64,000 nt of DNA from Ectothiorhodospira shaposhnikovii (GCF_016584105.1 NZ_NRSM01000004.1:1-64000); one strand, 5' to 3'. Shown: positions 18,567 to 34,135, counted from the stretch's first letter. Program-made: numbers and translations. Notes: generated by a model from the letters alone, not told the origin.

Positions 18567-19328
18567 TCAACCTGCTTGTTCTGCGGCCTTGCAGATTGCC
18601 AGGAAATCCGAGGCCTTGAGTGAGGCGCCGCCGATCAGGCCGCCATCGATATCGGGTTGTGCAAACAGCTCGGCGGCGTTATCGGCTTTGACGCTGCCGC
18701 CATACAGGATACGAACCTTCCGTGCCACGACCGGATCCCGGTCCGCCAGCCTGGCACGGATGAAGGCATGCACTGCCTGCGCCTGTTCCGGCGAGGCCGT
18801 CCTGCCGGTACCAATGGCCCAGACGGGCTCATAGGCAATCACCGCATCCGCCAGGGCTTCAATCCCCTCCATGGCCAGGACTGCATCCAGCTGGCGTGCC
18901 ACCACGGATTCGGTGACTCCGCCTTCGCGCTCCTCCAACAACTCACCCACGCACAGAATGGGGGTGAGACCGTGGCGGCGGGCAGCGGCAAACTTGCGCG
19001 CGGTAAAGGCATCGTCCTCACCATACAGGGTACGGCGCTCGGAATGACCCACAATCACATAGGTACAACCCATTTCCCGCAGCATGTCGCCGGACACCTC
19101 GCCGGTGAAGGCACCGCTGTCCTGATCCGACACGTCCTGGGCACCTAGGGCGATACTGCCATCCCGGCACAATCCGGATACCTGATCCAGATACACGAAG
19201 GGCGGACACACCGCCACGTCCACCCTGCCCAACCCGCTCGCGGGACCCACCAGTTCCTGAACCAGGGTCTGGTTGGCATTGCGTGAACCATTCAACTTCC
19301 AGTTACCGGCTACCAGGGGCCTGCGCAT
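18567..19328 (-). CDS. tpiA: triosephosphate isomerase
   Basis: Glycolytic enzyme interconverting dihydroxyacetone phosphate and glyceraldehyde 3-phosphate in the cytoplasm. The 253-residue barrel is the usual length. Catalytic residues are visible: Asn9 and Lys11 in G-N-W-K-L-N-G, His95 in V-G-H-S-E-R-R, and Glu167 in A-Y-E-P-V-W-A-I-G-T-G. The C-terminal phosphate loop is Y-G-G-S-V and G-G-L-I-G-G-A-S-L. It sits between glmM and secG, as in Pseudomonas and many betaproteobacteria. Confidence 0.97.
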   Translation of the reverse strand: MRRPLVAGNWKLNGSRNANQTLVQELVGPASGLGRVDVAVCPPFVYLDQVSGLCRDGSIALGAQDVSDQDSGAFTGEVSGDMLREMGCTYVIVGHSERRTLYGEDDAFTARKFAAARRHGLTPILCVGELLEEREGGVTESVVARQLDAVLAMEGIEALADAVIAYEPVWAIGTGRTASPEQAQAVHAFIRARLADRDPVVARKVRILYGGSVKADNAAELFAQPDIDGGLIGGASLKASDFLAICKAAEQAG

Positions 19329-19403
19329 GAGTCTGCTCCCGAGTTCGCGCTGCGTGCTGTATGGAGCCGGGAATCCTACCTTCGCGGCGCGGATAAATCA
19401 ATT

Positions 19404-20756
19404 TCATCCTGTCTCGGCGGCCCGGCGCACCACCTCGGCCAGTTCCTGGGCAATCCGTCCCACCAGGCGCAGGTCGGAACCTTCCACCATCACCCGCACC
19501 AGGGGCTCGGTGCCCGATGGGCGCAGCAGGACACGCCCGCGACCGGCCAGGGTGGCCTCGGCCGACTGCAGCGCCGCGGTGATCTCCCGGTGATCCAGCA
19601 GGGTGGCACGGGATGTGGCGGCATTGATGGGAACATTCACCAGGGTCTGCGGGTATTTCTCCATCACGGCCTTCAGGGCCGACAGGGGCCTGCCAGAGGA
19701 AAGCATGACCTCCAGGATCTGCAGCGCCGCCACAATCCCGTCTCCGGTGCTGGTCCGGTCCAGGCAGATCAGATGCCCGGAGGACTCTCCGCCCAGCAAC
19801 CAGCCTTCCGACTGCAGGGCCTCCATCACATAACGGTCGCCCACGGCGGCACGCCGAAACGGAATCCCCCGGGCGGTCAGGGCCTGCTCCAGCCCCAGAT
19901 TGCTCATCAAGGTACCCACCACCCCGCCCTGCAGGATACCGTCCGCGTGCCGGGCCAGGGCAATGATGCACAGGGCCTGGTCACCGTCCACCACCTCCCC
20001 CTTCTCGTCCACCAGGATCAGGCGATCGCCGTCCCCGTCCAGGGAGATACCCAGATCCGCCTGGTGAGTCAGCACCGCGGTCTGGAGTTGCCTGGGGTGC
20101 AGGGAACCACAGCCCTCATTGATATTGAATCCGTCCGGCTCCACGCCGACGGGAATCACTTCGGCACCCAGCTCTTCAAACACGTGCGGCGCCACCGCGT
20201 AGGTGGCACCGTGAGCACAGTCGACCACGATCCGGAGTCCGCGCAGGGTTGTGCCGGTGGGAATCGTGCCCTTGCAGAATTCGATATAGCGGCCGGCGGC
20301 ATCCACCATCCGCTCCACCTTGCCCAGATCGGCGGAGTCCACCGTCTCCATGGGTTTTTCCAGCTCCGCCTCGATGGCCTGCTCCACCGCATCCGGCAGC
20401 TTGTTGCCGTTGCTGGAAAAGAACTTGAAGCCGTTGTCGTAATAGGGGTTGTGAGAAGCGCTGATGACGATGCCGGCCGAAGCGCGGAAGGTACGGGTCA
20501 GATAGGCCACCGCGGGCGTAGGCATGGGTCCGAGCAGTCGAATATCCAGACCGGCGGCAGACAGGCCGGCCTCCATGGCGGATTCGAACATGTAACCCGA
20601 GACCCGGGTATCCTTGCCGATGAGCACCAGACCCTTGCCGTCCCGGGCCAGCACCCGTCCGGCGGCCCACCCCAGACGCAGGGCAAAATCCGGGGTCATG
20701 GGATAACGTCCGACGCGCCCGCGAATGCCGTCGGTACCGAAGTATTGTCTTTCCAT
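19404..20756 (-). CDS. glmM: phosphoglucosamine mutase
   Basis: Converts glucosamine 6-phosphate to glucosamine 1-phosphate for UDP-GlcNAc, peptidoglycan and lipopolysaccharide synthesis. Starting at [13 protein letters not shown] the protein has 450 residues. The phosphoserine is Ser101 in I-S-A-S-H-N-P-Y. The magnesium loop D-G-D-G-D-R and the sugar loop G-G-E-S-S-G-H follow, and the C-terminal phosphate loop is R-P-S-G-T-E-P. The frame is open 65 codons upstream, mostly in the gap and the end of folP, without similarity. Confidence 0.97.
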   Translation of the reverse strand: MERQYFGTDGIRGRVGRYPMTPDFALRLGWAAGRVLARDGKGLVLIGKDTRVSGYMFESAMEAGLSAAGLDIRLLGPMPTPAVAYLTRTFRASAGIVISASHNPYYDNGFKFFSSNGNKLPDAVEQAIEAELEKPMETVDSADLGKVERMVDAAGRYIEFCKGTIPTGTTLRGLRIVVDCAHGATYAVAPHVFEELGAEVIPVGVEPDGFNINEGCGSLHPRQLQTAVLTHQADLGISLDGDGDRLILVDEKGEVVDGDQALCIIALARHADGILQGGVVGTLMSNLGLEQALTARGIPFRRAAVGDRYVMEALQSEGWLLGGESSGHLICLDRTSTGDGIVAALQILEVMLSSGRPLSALKAVMEKYPQTLVNVPINAATSRATLLDHREITAALQSAEATLAGRGRVLLRPSGTEPLVRVMVEGSDLRLVGRIAQELAEVVRRAAETG

Positions 20757-20811
20757 GGTCGTACCTGAGTCTGTGAGTGAGTCTGCCGGGTGATCCTGCC
20801 GCCGTCGATGG

Positions 20812-21627
20812 CTATGCCAGGGCAGCCAGCACCCGAAAGGCATCCCGGGTGGCGCCCACGTCGTGGACACGCAGAATCCGGGCGCCACGCTGGGCTGCCA
20901 GCAAGGCCGCCGCCACGCTGCCCATGATACGCCCCCGGGGCGGGCGGTCATCTCCGAGCATTTTACCGATCATGCTCTTGCGGGACACACCCACCAGCAA
21001 GGGCAGTCCATTCACGGCCAGCGCCGGCAACTGCCGGAAAAGGGCGAGATTGTGCTCATGGGTCTTGCCGAAACCAAACCCCGGATCCAGCACCAGGCGA
21101 TCCTCCGGGATACCCGCCTCAAGACAGGCAGTCACACGGGCGGCAAGGAAATCCCGCACCTCCGCCACCACATCGTCATAACGGGGATCCACCTGCATGC
21201 TGCGGGGCTCCCCCTGCATGTGCATCAGACAGACCCGCGCCTTCATCCCGGCCGCCACCATCAGGGCGCCGGGGGCCTGCAGGGCGAAGACATCATTGAT
21301 CATGCCGGCGCCGGCGGCACAGGCCTCGCGCATCACTTCCGGCTTGCTGGTATCCACCGAGATCACCACATCCACCCGGGAGGCAATGGCCTCGACCACA
21401 GGGACCACCCGATCCAGTTCTTCCTGCAGGGACACGCCGGCCGAACCGGGGCGGGTGGACTCTCCCCCCACATCGATGATGTCCGCCCCCTCATCCACCA
21501 TGGCAAGAGCCCGTTCGATGGCCTGCGCCGGGGCCAGGAAACGGCCACCGTCGGAGAATGAATCGGGGGTGACGTTGAGAATGCCCATGATCTGAGGCAG
21601 CGCGGGGTGATGGGACATGTCTTGCAT
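20812..21627 (-). CDS. folP: dihydropteroate synthase
   Basis: Folate biosynthesis enzyme that joins p-aminobenzoate to the pterin diphosphate; the target of sulfonamides. The barrel protein has up to 271 residues. It carries [15 protein letters not shown] near the N-terminus, [10 protein letters not shown], and [11 protein letters not shown] in the third conserved region. Two starts (21627 and 21618) are possible and neither has a clear ribosome site. It lies between ftsH and glmM, as in E. coli. Confidence 0.95.
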   Translation of the reverse strand: MQDMSHHPALPQIMGILNVTPDSFSDGGRFLAPAQAIERALAMVDEGADIIDVGGESTRPGSAGVSLQEELDRVVPVVEAIASRVDVVISVDTSKPEVMREACAAGAGMINDVFALQAPGALMVAAGMKARVCLMHMQGEPRSMQVDPRYDDVVAEVRDFLAARVTACLEAGIPEDRLVLDPGFGFGKTHEHNLALFRQLPALAVNGLPLLVGVSRKSMIGKMLGDDRPPRGRIMGSVAAALLAAQRGARILRVHDVGATRDAFRVLAALA

Positions 21628-21661
21628 CCAGGGTCCGGGGATCGGCCCATGAGGGGATCAG

Positions 21662-21700
21662 GTTATCAAAACAAAGAAGCCGCCCGGACAGGGCGGCTTC
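21662..21700 (-). terminator. intrinsic terminator after ftsH
   Basis: On the minus strand GAAGCCGCCC (21700-21691) pairs with GGGCGGCTTC (21685-21676), followed by a T-rich stretch (TTTGTTTTG). It separates ftsH from folP. Confidence 0.82.
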
Positions 21701-21749
21701 TCCATGGGGCCATCCAACTACCAGCCCGTTTCACTCAGGGCCGATCCCA

Positions 21750-23669
21750 TCAGGTCTGACTGGCGGGGCCACCGATCACCCCCTTGCTGTCACCCTTTTC
21801 CTGGTCACGATCGGCCGTGCCACCGGCACCCGGTTCGCTGCCACCAGTCCAGCCACCAGGCTCGCGGGGCTCACGACCTTCCATGATGTCGTTGATCTGA
21901 TCCACGTCGATGGTCTCGAACTTGATCAGGGCATCGGCCATGGTATGAAGCTTGTCCATGTTGGCTTCAAGGATCTCCTTGGCACGCTCGTAGCTGGTGT
22001 CGATGACGCGACGGATCTCCTCGTCAATGGCATGCGCCGTCTCGTCGGACATCTGCTTGCGCTGGGTCACCTGGCGACCGAGGAACACCTCTCCTTCCTC
22101 CTCACCGTAGGACAGCGGACCGAGGCGGTCGGACAGGCCCCACTTGGTCACCATATTGCGGGCAATGGCCGTGGCCCGTTCGATGTCGTTGGAGGCACCC
22201 GTGGTCACCTTGTCGGCGCCGAAGATGATCTCCTCGGCGATGCGACCGCCGAACAGGGAGCAGATCTGGCTCTCAAGCCGGGTCTTGCTGTGGCTGTAGC
22301 GGTCCTCGTCGGGCAGGAACATGGTCACGCCCAGGGCACGGCCACGGGGGATGATGCTCACCTTGTAGACCGGATCATGCTCGGGCACCAGACGGCCGAC
22401 GATGGCATGACCGGCCTCGTGGTAGGCGGTCAGCTTCTTCTCGTCGTCGCTCATCACCATGGACTTGCGCTCGGCGCCCATCATGATCTTGTCCTTGGCG
22501 CGCTCGAAGTCGATCATCTCCACCAGTCGCTTGTTGGAGCGCGCCGCAAACAGGGCGGCCTCGTTGACCAGGTTGGCCAGATCGGCACCGGAGAAGCCGG
22601 GGGTGCCGCGGGCGATCAGGTCGGCACGCACGTTCTCGGACAGGGGCACCTTGCGCATGTGCACCTTGAGAATCTGCTCGCGACCGCGCACATCCGGCAG
22701 GGGCACCACCACCTGGCGGTCGAAGCGACCGGGACGCAGCAGCGCCGGATCCAGCACGTCGGGACGGTTGGTGGCGGCAATGACGATGATGCCTTCGCTG
22801 CCCTCGAAGCCGTCCATTTCCACCAGCAGCTGGTTCAGGGTCTGCTCGCGCTCGTCATGACCACCCCCCAGCCCGGCGCCACGGTGACGGCCCACGGCAT
22901 CGATTTCGTCGATGAAGATGATGCAGGGGGCGTGCTTCTTGGCCTGGTCGAACATGTCTCGGACCCGGGAGGCGCCCACACCCACGAACATCTCCACGAA
23001 GTCGGAACCGGAGATGCTGAAGAAGGGTACCTTGGCCTCGCCGGCAATGGCCTTGGCCAGCAGGGTCTTGCCGGTACCGGGGGAACCCACCATCAGGACG
23101 CCGCGGGGGATCTTGCCGCCCAGCTTCTGGAACTTGCTGGGGTCGCGCAGGAAGTCCACCAGCTCGGCCACGTCTTCCTTGGCCTCGTCACAACCGGCCA
23201 CATCGCCGAAGGTGACCTTGATCTGGTCCTCGCTCATCATGCGGGCCTTGCTCTTGCCGAAGGACATCGCCCCCCGACCGCCGGCACCACCCTGCATCTG
23301 ACGCATGAAGTAGATCCAGACCGCGATCAGCAGCAGCATGGGGAACCAGCTGATGAGGATGTCCGTCAGCAGGGATCGCTGGGCGGGTTCCTCCACGCGG
23401 ATCTCCACGTTGCTGGCCAGCAGGTCGCCGATCAGGCCGGGGTCATTGGGAGCGTAGGTATTGAAACGCTCGCCGCCGATGGTACGGCCGTGGATGGTCT
23501 TGTCCTCGATGTAGACGCTGTCGATGCGTCCGGCCTTCACCTCATTGATGAATTCCGAATAGGACCAGGCCTGGGGCTGGGGTTGCGTCGGGCTGAAGTT
23601 GTTGAACACCGACATCAGCACGATGGCGATAACCGCCCAGATAATCAGGTTTTTTACCAGCTCGTTCAA
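21750..23669 (-). CDS. ftsH: ATP-dependent zinc metalloprotease FtsH
   Basis: Membrane-anchored AAA+ protease that degrades misassembled membrane proteins and short-lived regulators. The 639-residue protein has transmembrane helices at about 6-22 and 104-121 flanking a periplasmic domain. Walker A is G-S-P-G-T-G-K-T at 195-202, Walker B F-I-D-E-I-D at 252-257, and the zinc site H-E-A-G-H at 417-421. The C-terminal 30 residues are rich in Gly and Pro. It follows rlmE with a 47-base gap, the conserved ftsJ-ftsH pair. Confidence 0.97.
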   Translation of the reverse strand: MNELVKNLIIWAVIAIVLMSVFNNFSPTQPQPQAWSYSEFINEVKAGRIDSVYIEDKTIHGRTIGGERFNTYAPNDPGLIGDLLASNVEIRVEEPAQRSLLTDILISWFPMLLLIAVWIYFMRQMQGGAGGRGAMSFGKSKARMMSEDQIKVTFGDVAGCDEAKEDVAELVDFLRDPSKFQKLGGKIPRGVLMVGSPGTGKTLLAKAIAGEAKVPFFSISGSDFVEMFVGVGASRVRDMFDQAKKHAPCIIFIDEIDAVGRHRGAGLGGGHDEREQTLNQLLVEMDGFEGSEGIIVIAATNRPDVLDPALLRPGRFDRQVVVPLPDVRGREQILKVHMRKVPLSENVRADLIARGTPGFSGADLANLVNEAALFAARSNKRLVEMIDFERAKDKIMMGAERKSMVMSDDEKKLTAYHEAGHAIVGRLVPEHDPVYKVSIIPRGRALGVTMFLPDEDRYSHSKTRLESQICSLFGGRIAEEIIFGADKVTTGASNDIERATAIARNMVTKWGLSDRLGPLSYGEEEGEVFLGRQVTQRKQMSDETAHAIDEEIRRVIDTSYERAKEILEANMDKLHTMADALIKFETIDVDQINDIMEGREPREPGGWTGGSEPGAGGTADRDQEKGDSKGVIGGPASQT

Positions 23670-23716
23670 GGGTCTACCTCGACTTTGTCTGTCGTGTGCT
23701 CGTGGTTCTGCTGACC

Positions 23717-24340
23717 TTACACCAGTTTGACGCCCCTGGCCAACGCATAAACCTCCCGCGATCGGGACCGTGACGCCTCGGGCTTGCGAATCTGCACCTT
23801 GTCGAACTGTCCGCGCAGGGTCTTCACATAGTCGTCAAAGCCCGTCCCATGGAACAGTTTGACCAGAAAATCACCACCGGGTTTCAACACCCGGCCCGCC
23901 GTATCCAGGGCCAGCTCCGCCAGATACATGGCCCGTGGCTGATCCACGGCCTCCACTCCACTGGTATTGGGGGCCATGTCACAGATTACAAGGTCTGCCG
24001 GCTCATCACCGAGGGCGGCGAGGATGGCCTGAAGGACCTCCTCCTCATGGAAATCCCCCTGGATGAACGTCACCCCCTCGATGGCATCCATGGGCAGGAT
24101 GTCGGAGGCGATCACCCGCCCCTTGCGTCCTACCTCTCCGACGGCGAACTGGGTCCAGCCGCCCGGGGCGGCCCCCAGATCCAGCACCCGCATGCCGGGC
24201 CGGATGATCCGGTCACGGGCCTGGATCTCCTGCAGCTTGTAGACGGCGCGTGAACGCCAGCCTTCCTGCTGCGCCTTCTGGACGAAGGGATCGCTGAAGT
24301 GTTCCTTGAGCCAGCGGCTGCTGGTCTTGCTGCGTGCCAT
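23717..24340 (-). CDS. rlmE: 23S rRNA 2'-O-methyltransferase RlmE
   Basis: Methylates the 2'-hydroxyl of U2552 in 23S rRNA within the large subunit. Starting at [11 protein letters not shown] the protein has 207 residues, close to E. coli RlmE. The SAM loop is D-L-G-A-A-P-G-G at 54-61. The catalytic tetrad is Lys35, Asp121, Lys161 and Glu196. The open frame extends 42 codons upstream across the divergent promoter region toward yhbY and has no similarity there. Confidence 0.96.
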   Translation of the reverse strand: MARSKTSSRWLKEHFSDPFVQKAQQEGWRSRAVYKLQEIQARDRIIRPGMRVLDLGAAPGGWTQFAVGEVGRKGRVIASDILPMDAIEGVTFIQGDFHEEEVLQAILAALGDEPADLVICDMAPNTSGVEAVDQPRAMYLAELALDTAGRVLKPGGDFLVKLFHGTGFDDYVKTLRGQFDKVQIRKPEASRSRSREVYALARGVKLV

Positions 24341-24535
24341 GGGTAAGAGTTTCCGGGGTTGCTTCCCTATTCTGAAGTCGGGACCACCGGACAATAATGC
24401 CTGGGGCCGGACTCCTACAGCGGGTGTGTGCATGCTAGACTGAGCGACTTGAGGAACGGCCTGCATGCCCCGGCTGTCCCGTCACCTCGCGGGATGCTCC
24501 CGCGTCCTGGTTATTCTTGCGGATTTTTCCCTGAC

Positions 24536-24826
24536 ATGCCCATCGAAAGACACATCAAGCACCTGCGTGCCCTGGCGCACTCCCGTAAACCCGTGGTCAG
24601 CCTGGGCCGCAACGGCCTCACCGAACCGGTCATGGAGGAAATTCGCAAGGCGCTGGACCATCATGAGCTCATCAAGATCAAGGTGGCCATCGGCGACCGG
24701 GAGCAGCGGGACGCGGCAATCCAGGACATCTGCGGAAAGACCGGAGCAGAACTGGTACAGCGGGTGGGATTCATCGCCACCCTGTTCCGGCGCAACCCGG
24801 ACAAGCCGGTGATCGAACTTCCCTGA
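24536..24826 (+). CDS. yhbY: YhbY/CRS1 RNA-binding protein
   Basis: Small ribosome-assembly factor of the CRM domain family, which binds pre-50S particles. Starting at M-P-I-E-R-H-I-K-H-L-R-A-L the protein has 96 residues. The KH-like loop G-R-N-G-L-T-E-P-V is at about 25-33. The frame is open upstream, but that part has no similarity. No Shine-Dalgarno sequence precedes the ATG. It is divergent from rlmE and convergent with greA, the usual neighbours. Confidence 0.93.
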   Translation: MPIERHIKHLRALAHSRKPVVSLGRNGLTEPVMEEIRKALDHHELIKIKVAIGDREQRDAAIQDICGKTGAELVQRVGFIATLFRRNPDKPVIELP

Positions 24827-24831
24827 GCGTC

Positions 24832-24863
24832 CCGGCCCTTCTCCCTGACGGGAGAAGGGCCGG
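24832..24863. terminator. 14-bp hairpin between convergent yhbY and greA
   Basis: CCGGCCCTTCTCCC (24832-24845) pairs perfectly with 24850-24863 around the loop TGAC. No U-tract follows on either strand, so it is a terminator candidate of the U-less kind or an RNA 3' end stabiliser. Confidence 0.6.
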
Positions 24864-24873
24864 CCGTGGCCAT

Positions 24874-25350
24874 TCAGCGGTAGTGTACCGCCACGATCTC
24901 GAAGTGCTTTTCTCCGCCCGGGGCACTGAAGTGGATCTCATCACCTTCATGCTTGCCGATCAGGGCCCGGGCGATGGGTGAATTCACCGAAATCAGGCCC
25001 GCCTTGATGTCGGCCTCGTCGTCACCCACGATCTGATAGGTGACTTCCGCATCCGAGTCCAGATCCAGCAGCTCCACCGTGGCACCAAAAACCACCTTGC
25101 CGCCGGCGTTGAGGGTGGTCACATCAATGATCTGGGCATTGGACAGCTTGGCCTCCAGATCCTTGATGCGCCCCTCGATGAAGCCCTGCTGCTCACGGGC
25201 GGCGTGGTATTCGGCATTCTCTTTCAGATCGCCGTGGGCACGAGCCTCTGCGATGGCGGCGATCACCCGCGGACGATCCTCGCTCTTGAGACGCTGCAAT
25301 TCCGACTTGAGCAATTCAGCCCCGCGTACCGTCAAAGGTGTCTTGCTCAT
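24874..25350 (-). CDS. greA: transcription elongation factor GreA
   Basis: Rescues backtracked RNA polymerase by stimulating transcript cleavage through the secondary channel. The 158-residue protein has the N-terminal antiparallel coiled coil with the acidic tip (S-E-D-R-P, then E-N-A-E-Y-H-A-A) and the C-terminal FKBP-like domain ending G-E-K-H-F-E-I. Its ATG overlaps the carB stop by 4 bases (ATGA), so it is translationally coupled and is the last gene of the hrcA-to-greA block. Confidence 0.97.
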   Translation of the reverse strand: MSKTPLTVRGAELLKSELQRLKSEDRPRVIAAIAEARAHGDLKENAEYHAAREQQGFIEGRIKDLEAKLSNAQIIDVTTLNAGGKVVFGATVELLDLDSDAEVTYQIVGDDEADIKAGLISVNSPIARALIGKHEGDEIHFSAPGGEKHFEIVAVHYR

Positions 25351-28300
25351 GAGCAGGTCTCCTTGTGCATGTCCTGCAGGCAGTACACCCGGTCACTGTC
25401 CAGGTACTCCAGGGCCTGGACAGTGGCATAGGCGCCAGCCAGCGTGGTGGTATAGGTCACCTTGTGCTGCAGCGCTTCACGACGGATGGTGAAGGAATCC
25501 GCAATGGCCTGCTTGCCTTCGGTGGTGTTGATGATCAGGCTGATCTCGTCGTTCTTGATCATGTCGACGATATGAGGCCGACCTTCGGTCACCTTGTTGA
25601 TGCGTTCGCAGGCCACACCGGCATCTTCCAGGGTCTGGGCGGTGCCGTGGGTGGCGATCAGCTCGAAGCCGCGGGCCACCAGATCCTTCGCCACCCGGAT
25701 GATGCCGGGCTTGTCCACCTCGCGCACACTGATGAAGGCCTTGCCGGTCTCGGGCATCCTGACACCGGCACCCAGCTGGCTCTTGGCAAAGGCCTCGGGG
25801 AAATTGCGGCCCATGCCCATGACCTCGCCGGTGGACTTCATCTCGGGGCCGAGGATGGGGTCCACGCCGGGGAACTTGATGAAGGGGAAGACCGCCTCCT
25901 TCACCGAGTAGTAGTCGGGCACCACGGTTTCGGTGGCACCCTGCTCCACCAGGGAGCGGCCGGCCATGCAGCGGGCGGCGATCTTGGCCAGGGGCATGCC
26001 GATGGCCTTGGAGACGAAGGGCACGGTACGGGAGGCACGGGGGTTCACCTCCAGCACGAAGATGCGGTCCCGCTGGATGGCGAACTGGGTGTTCATCAGA
26101 CCCACCACGCCCAGGGCCAGCGCCATCTTGCGCACCTGTTCAGCGATCTGGTTCTGCAGATCCATGCTCAGACTGTAGGGCGGCAGGGAACAGGCGGAGT
26201 CACCGGAGTGCACGCCGGCCTGTTCGATATGCTGCATGATGCCGCCGATGAGCACGTCCTTGCCGTCACAGATGGCATCCACGTCCACTTCCACGGCATC
26301 GTCCAGGAAGCGGTCCAGCAGCACCGGGGCGTCATTGGACACCTTCACCGCGTCGCGCATGTAGCGGCGCAGGTCGGTTTCGTTGTAGACGATCTCCATG
26401 GCACGGCCACCCAGCACGTAGGAAGGACGCACCACCACCGGATAGCCAATGGCCTCCGCATGGCGTACCGCCTCGTCCACGCTGCGGGCGGTGCGGTTGG
26501 GGGGCTGGGCCAGCTCCAGCTTCTCGATCAGCTGCTGGAAGCGTTCCCGGTCCTCCGCCAGATCGATGCAGTCCGGAGTGGTGCCGATCACCGGCGCACC
26601 GGCGGCCTCCAGGTCCCGGGCCAGCTTCAACGGGGTCTGGCCGCCGAACTGGATGATGATGCCCTTGGGCTTCTCCAGGTGCACGATCTCCAGCACGTCC
26701 TCCAGGGTCAGCGGCTCGAAGAACAGCCGGTCGGAGGTATCGTAGTCGGTGGAGACGGTTTCCGGATTGCAGTTGACCATGATGGTCTCATAGCCATCCT
26801 CGCGCATGGCCAGGGCGGCGTGCACGCAGCAGTAGTCGAATTCGATCCCCTGCCCGATCCGGTTGGGGCCGCCGCCCAGGACCATGATCTTCTCACGGCC
26901 GGAGGGGTTGGCCTCGCACTCCTCCTCATAGGTGGAGTACATGTAGTCGGTGGTGGAAGCAAACTCCGCGGCACAGGAGTCCACCCGCTTGTAGACGGGG
27001 TGGATGCCCAGCTCGTGGCGGTAGGTGCGCACGGTCCGCTCCGTCTCGTCGAGCAGCTTGGCCAGGCGGCGGTCGGAGAAACCGTACTGCTTGATCGTGA
27101 ACAGGGCCTGACGGTCCAGATCCTTCAGGGACTTGGTCTTGAGGTCCTGCTCGATGTCCACCAGTTCCTGGATCTGGGCCAGGAACCAGGGATCGATGCG
27201 GCTGAGTTCATGCACCTGTTCCAGGGTCAGGCCGAAGCGGAAGGCATCGGCCACGTACCAGATGCGCTCGGGGCCGGCATCGGCCAGCTCGCTGCGAATG
27301 ATGGACTCGGCATCTTCCGCGTTGTTCAGGTCCACCACCTCGTTAAGGCCGTCGCTGCCGGTTTCCAGGCTGCGCAGGGCCTTCTGGAAGGATTCCTGGA
27401 AGGTGCGGCCGATGGCCATGGCCTCGCCCACGGACTTCATCTGGGTGGTCAGCTTGGCCTTGGCGCTGGGGAACTTCTCGAAGGTGAACCGGGGGATCTT
27501 GGTCACCACGTAGTCGATGGAGGGCTCGAAGGAGGCCGGGGTCACGCCGCCGGTGATCTCGTTGCGCAGCTCATCCAGGGTGAAACCCACGGCCAGCTTG
27601 GCCGCCACCTTGGCGATGGGGAAGCCGGTGGCCTTGGAGGCCAGGGCCGAGGAACGGGATACCCGGGGGTTCATCTCGATGACCACCAGGCGCCCGTCCT
27701 CCGGGTTCACGGCGAACTGCACGTTGGAACCACCGGTGTCCACGCCGATCTTGCGCAGCACCGCCAGGGAGGCGTTGCGCATGATCTGGTATTCCTTGTC
27801 CGTCAGGGTCTGGGCCGGGGCCACGGTGATGGAGTCACCGGTATGCACACCCATGGGGTCCAGATTCTCGATGGAGCAGATGATGATGCAGTTGTCCGCG
27901 CGGTCGCGAACCACCTCCATCTCGTACTCCTTCCAGCCCAGCACGGATTCCTCCACCTGTACCTCGTTGACCGGAGACAGGTCCAGGCCGCGCTTGACGA
28001 TCTCTTCGTATTCTTCCCGGTTGTAGGCAATGCCACCGCCGCTTCCACCCATGGTGAAGGAGGGACGGATGATGATGGGATAACCGATCTCCGGCTGCAC
28101 CCGCTGGGCCTCTTCCCAGCTGTTGACCATGAAGGCCATGGGCGAGGCCAGACCGATCTCGTCCATGGCCTGACGGAAGCGCTCCCGGTCCTCGGCCATG
28201 TCGATGGCGTCTTCGGTGGCGCCGATCAGTTCCACGCCGAACTTTTCCAGCACGCCGTTGCGGGCCAGGTCAAGGGCACAGTTGAGGGCGGTCTGTCCGC

Positions 28301-28571
28301 CCATGGTGGGCAGTACGGCGTCCGGGCGCTCCCGCTCGATGATGCGGGCGACGGTCTTCCACTCCACCGGCTCGATGTAGACGGCGTCGGCCATCTCCGG
28401 ATCGGTCATGATGGTGGCGGGGTTGGAGTTGACCAGGATGACCCGGTAACCCTCTTCGCGCAGGGCCTTGCAGGCCTGGGCCCCGGAGTAGTCGAATTCA
28501 CAGGCCTGGCCGATGACTATGGGGCCGGCGCCTATGATGAGGATGCTCTGGATGTCGGTTCTCTTTGGCAT
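25347..28571 (-). CDS. carB: carbamoyl-phosphate synthase large subunit
   Basis: Makes carbamoyl phosphate from bicarbonate, ammonia (from CarA) and two ATP for arginine and pyrimidine synthesis. The 1074-residue protein has two homologous ATP-grasp halves (about 1-400 and 550-935), an oligomerisation domain between them and a C-terminal allosteric MGS-like domain (about 936-1074). Signature phrases occur twice, such as G-x-G-P-x-x-I-G-Q and V-x-V-R-P-S-Y/F. It is separated from carA by 158 bases that contain a GC-rich hairpin (28593-28614). Confidence 0.98.
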   Translation of the reverse strand: MPKRTDIQSILIIGAGPIVIGQACEFDYSGAQACKALREEGYRVILVNSNPATIMTDPEMADAVYIEPVEWKTVARIIERERPDAVLPTMGGQTALNCALDLARNGVLEKFGVELIGATEDAIDMAEDRERFRQAMDEIGLASPMAFMVNSWEEAQRVQPEIGYPIIIRPSFTMGGSGGGIAYNREEYEEIVKRGLDLSPVNEVQVEESVLGWKEYEMEVVRDRADNCIIICSIENLDPMGVHTGDSITVAPAQTLTDKEYQIMRNASLAVLRKIGVDTGGSNVQFAVNPEDGRLVVIEMNPRVSRSSALASKATGFPIAKVAAKLAVGFTLDELRNEITGGVTPASFEPSIDYVVTKIPRFTFEKFPSAKAKLTTQMKSVGEAMAIGRTFQESFQKALRSLETGSDGLNEVVDLNNAEDAESIIRSELADAGPERIWYVADAFRFGLTLEQVHELSRIDPWFLAQIQELVDIEQDLKTKSLKDLDRQALFTIKQYGFSDRRLAKLLDETERTVRTYRHELGIHPVYKRVDSCAAEFASTTDYMYSTYEEECEANPSGREKIMVLGGGPNRIGQGIEFDYCCVHAALAMREDGYETIMVNCNPETVSTDYDTSDRLFFEPLTLEDVLEIVHLEKPKGIIIQFGGQTPLKLARDLEAAGAPVIGTTPDCIDLAEDRERFQQLIEKLELAQPPNRTARSVDEAVRHAEAIGYPVVVRPSYVLGGRAMEIVYNETDLRRYMRDAVKVSNDAPVLLDRFLDDAVEVDVDAICDGKDVLIGGIMQHIEQAGVHSGDSACSLPPYSLSMDLQNQIAEQVRKMALALGVVGLMNTQFAIQRDRIFVLEVNPRASRTVPFVSKAIGMPLAKIAARCMAGRSLVEQGATETVVPDYYSVKEAVFPFIKFPGVDPILGPEMKSTGEVMGMGRNFPEAFAKSQLGAGVRMPETGKAFISVREVDKPGIIRVAKDLVARGFELIATHGTAQTLEDAGVACERINKVTEGRPHIVDMIKNDEISLIINTTEGKQAIADSFTIRREALQHKVTYTTTLAGAYATVQALEYLDSDRVYCLQDMHKETCS

Positions 28572-28729
28572 GCGTGTCCTACCGTGAACAGCCCGGCGCC
28601 ATTGACGGCGCCGGCGGGCAAAATGTGGGGCGATTTATGGGTCGGATCAGGTGCCGAAGCAGCGCCATCCAAGTCGGTACGAGCAGGCCCGGACGATGCT
28701 TGGAAAGTACTTCATGACACGCCGAGTCC

Positions 28730-29863
28730 TCAGCCCTGACGGGCTCGCATCATGTCGATGAACCGGTCGAACTGCGGCGCCACGTCCTCGGGACCGGGGC
28801 TTGCCTCCGGGTGTCCCTGGAAGCTCAGGGCCGGACCGTCGGTCAGTTCGATACCCTGCAGGGTACCATCGAACAGGGAACGGTGGCTGGCGCGGGCATT
28901 GGCCGGCAGGGTCTTTTCGTCGATGGCAAAACCGTGGTTCTGGCTGGAGATCATCACCTTGCAGGTGGCCAGATCCTGAACGGGATGATTGGCGCCATGA
29001 TGGCCGAACTTCATCTTCATGGACTTCGCACCCACGGACAGCCCCAGCAGCTGATGACCCAGACAGATGCCGTAAAGGGGAATACTCTTTTCCAGCAGCC
29101 CCTGGATGCCGCGGATGGCGTAATCACAGGGCGCCGGATCACCGGGGCCATTGGAAAGCAGGACGCCGTCCGGATTCAGGGCCAGGATCTCCTCGGCGGT
29201 ACTGGTGCCGGGCACCACGGTGACACGGCAGCCCCGATCCACCAGCAGCCGCAGCATGTTGCGCTTGACGCCGAAGTCGTAGCAGACCACGTGGAAGGGT
29301 CGGTCGGCCGGTCCCTGCCGATAGCCCTCGCCCAGGGTCCAGCTGCCCTCACTCCATGCATAAGGCGTTGCCGTGGTGACGGTCTTCGCCAGATCCATGC
29401 CGTTGATGCCGGGGAAAGCACGCGCGGCCTCCAGGGCCTTGGCCTCGTCCACCTCGCCGGCCATGATGCAGCCGTTCTGGGCGCCCTTTTCCCGCAGCAG
29501 CCGGGTCAGACGACGGGTATCCACGCCGGTGATGGCGACGATGCCGTGGCGCTTGAGGTAATCGGGCAGGGTTTCGGTGGCACGCCAGTTGGACATGCGC
29601 CCGGGCACATGGCGGACGATCAATCCGGCGGCCTGCGGGCCTTCGGCTTCCTCATCCTCGGGATTGATACCAGTGTTGCCGATGTGGGGATAGGTGAGCG
29701 TCACCATCTGACGCGAATAGGAAGGATCCGTGAGGATTTCCTGATAACCGGTCATGGATGTATTGAACACGACTTCACCCACGGTGGTTCCTTCCGCACC
29801 CAGGGCGTAACCGCGAAACAGACTGCCATCTTCCAAAGCCAGCAAGGCGGGTGTGGTTCTCAA
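28730..29863 (-). CDS. carA: carbamoyl-phosphate synthase small subunit
   Basis: Glutaminase subunit that supplies ammonia to CarB. The class I amidotransferase triad is visible: Cys in [11 protein letters not shown], then His and Glu in [11 protein letters not shown] near the C-terminus. The start is unusual. An upstream GTG at 29878 is in frame, but GGAGG lies inside that extension and is five bases before a TTG at 29863. I choose the TTG, giving 377 residues starting (M)[15 protein letters not shown]. A hairpin lies just upstream (29887-29919). Confidence 0.95.
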   Translation of the reverse strand: MRTTPALLALEDGSLFRGYALGAEGTTVGEVVFNTSMTGYQEILTDPSYSRQMVTLTYPHIGNTGINPEDEEAEGPQAAGLIVRHVPGRMSNWRATETLPDYLKRHGIVAITGVDTRRLTRLLREKGAQNGCIMAGEVDEAKALEAARAFPGINGMDLAKTVTTATPYAWSEGSWTLGEGYRQGPADRPFHVVCYDFGVKRNMLRLLVDRGCRVTVVPGTSTAEEILALNPDGVLLSNGPGDPAPCDYAIRGIQGLLEKSIPLYGICLGHQLLGLSVGAKSMKMKFGHHGANHPVQDLATCKVMISSQNHGFAIDEKTLPANARASHRSLFDGTLQGIELTDGPALSFQGHPEASPGPEDVAPQFDRFIDMMRARQG

Positions 29864-29886
29864 AGAGTCCTCCGGCACACATAGAA

Positions 29887-29919
29887 ACAGGGCGGGTTGG
29901 GGGACCCAACCAGCCCTGT
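29887..29919 (-). terminator. hairpin between dapB and carA
   Basis: ACAGGGC (29887-29893) and GGTTGGG (29895-29901) pair with CCCAACC (29905-29911) and GCCCTGT (29913-29919), broken only by one G/A mismatch. In the minus-strand transcript a short TTTCT follows. It could end the dapB transcript or act as an attenuator-like leader element of carAB, whose start is 24 bases further on. Confidence 0.6.
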
Positions 29920-30004
29920 CAGGGATTTCAAGACCTGTTGAATGGCCTGGATTCTAGCGGATCGGGGCCATTTCGTCCAATGAGCCCCGCCACCGGGGGC
30001 GCAC

Positions 30005-31959
<1,955 letters not shown>

Positions 31960-32053
31960 GATTTCCGTGGGTCTTGCAGAAACGTTAAAGCCCGCGGACC
32001 GGCACATGCCCCTGTTGCGGGCATCCGCCGGTCAACGGACCCGGATGACGAGG

Positions 32054-32078
32054 AAAAGGCCCGTCCTGGGACGGGCCC
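32054..32078 (-). terminator. terminator-like hairpin between dnaK and dnaJ
   Basis: GGCCCGTC (32058-32065) pairs with GACGGGCC (32070-32077); in the minus-strand transcript the stem is followed by TTTTCC. A partial terminator here would lower dnaJ expression relative to dnaK, as seen in other dnaKJ operons. Confidence 0.65.
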
Positions 32079-32086
32079 CTTGGCCG

Positions 32087-34021
<1,935 letters not shown>

Positions 34022-34135
34022 GTGTGTCTCCAAAAGTGTTCAGGTTTCTGTCAATGCCGTGAATCCGGGATTACCCGCTTGATGGGGGTGCCGCCGGGCC
34101 TTTTCAAGCCCCGGCGAAAAATCCGTCCCTCCGGG

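Noticed and set aside
28593-28614. CCGGCGCC/GGCGCCGG hairpin between carA and carB as a terminator
   Set aside because: The stem has 8 pairs and no U-run, and carA and carB must be made together. It may only affect mRNA stability.
25365-28739. A 1124-codon open frame antisense to carB, and similar frames antisense to nuoL/nuoM (5645-8395), dnaK (31958-34732) and nuoG (11188-13050)
   Set aside because: They mirror genes with full family signatures. High third-position GC removes stops from the opposite frame. The translations are rich in His, Gly, Gln and Asp without any domain.
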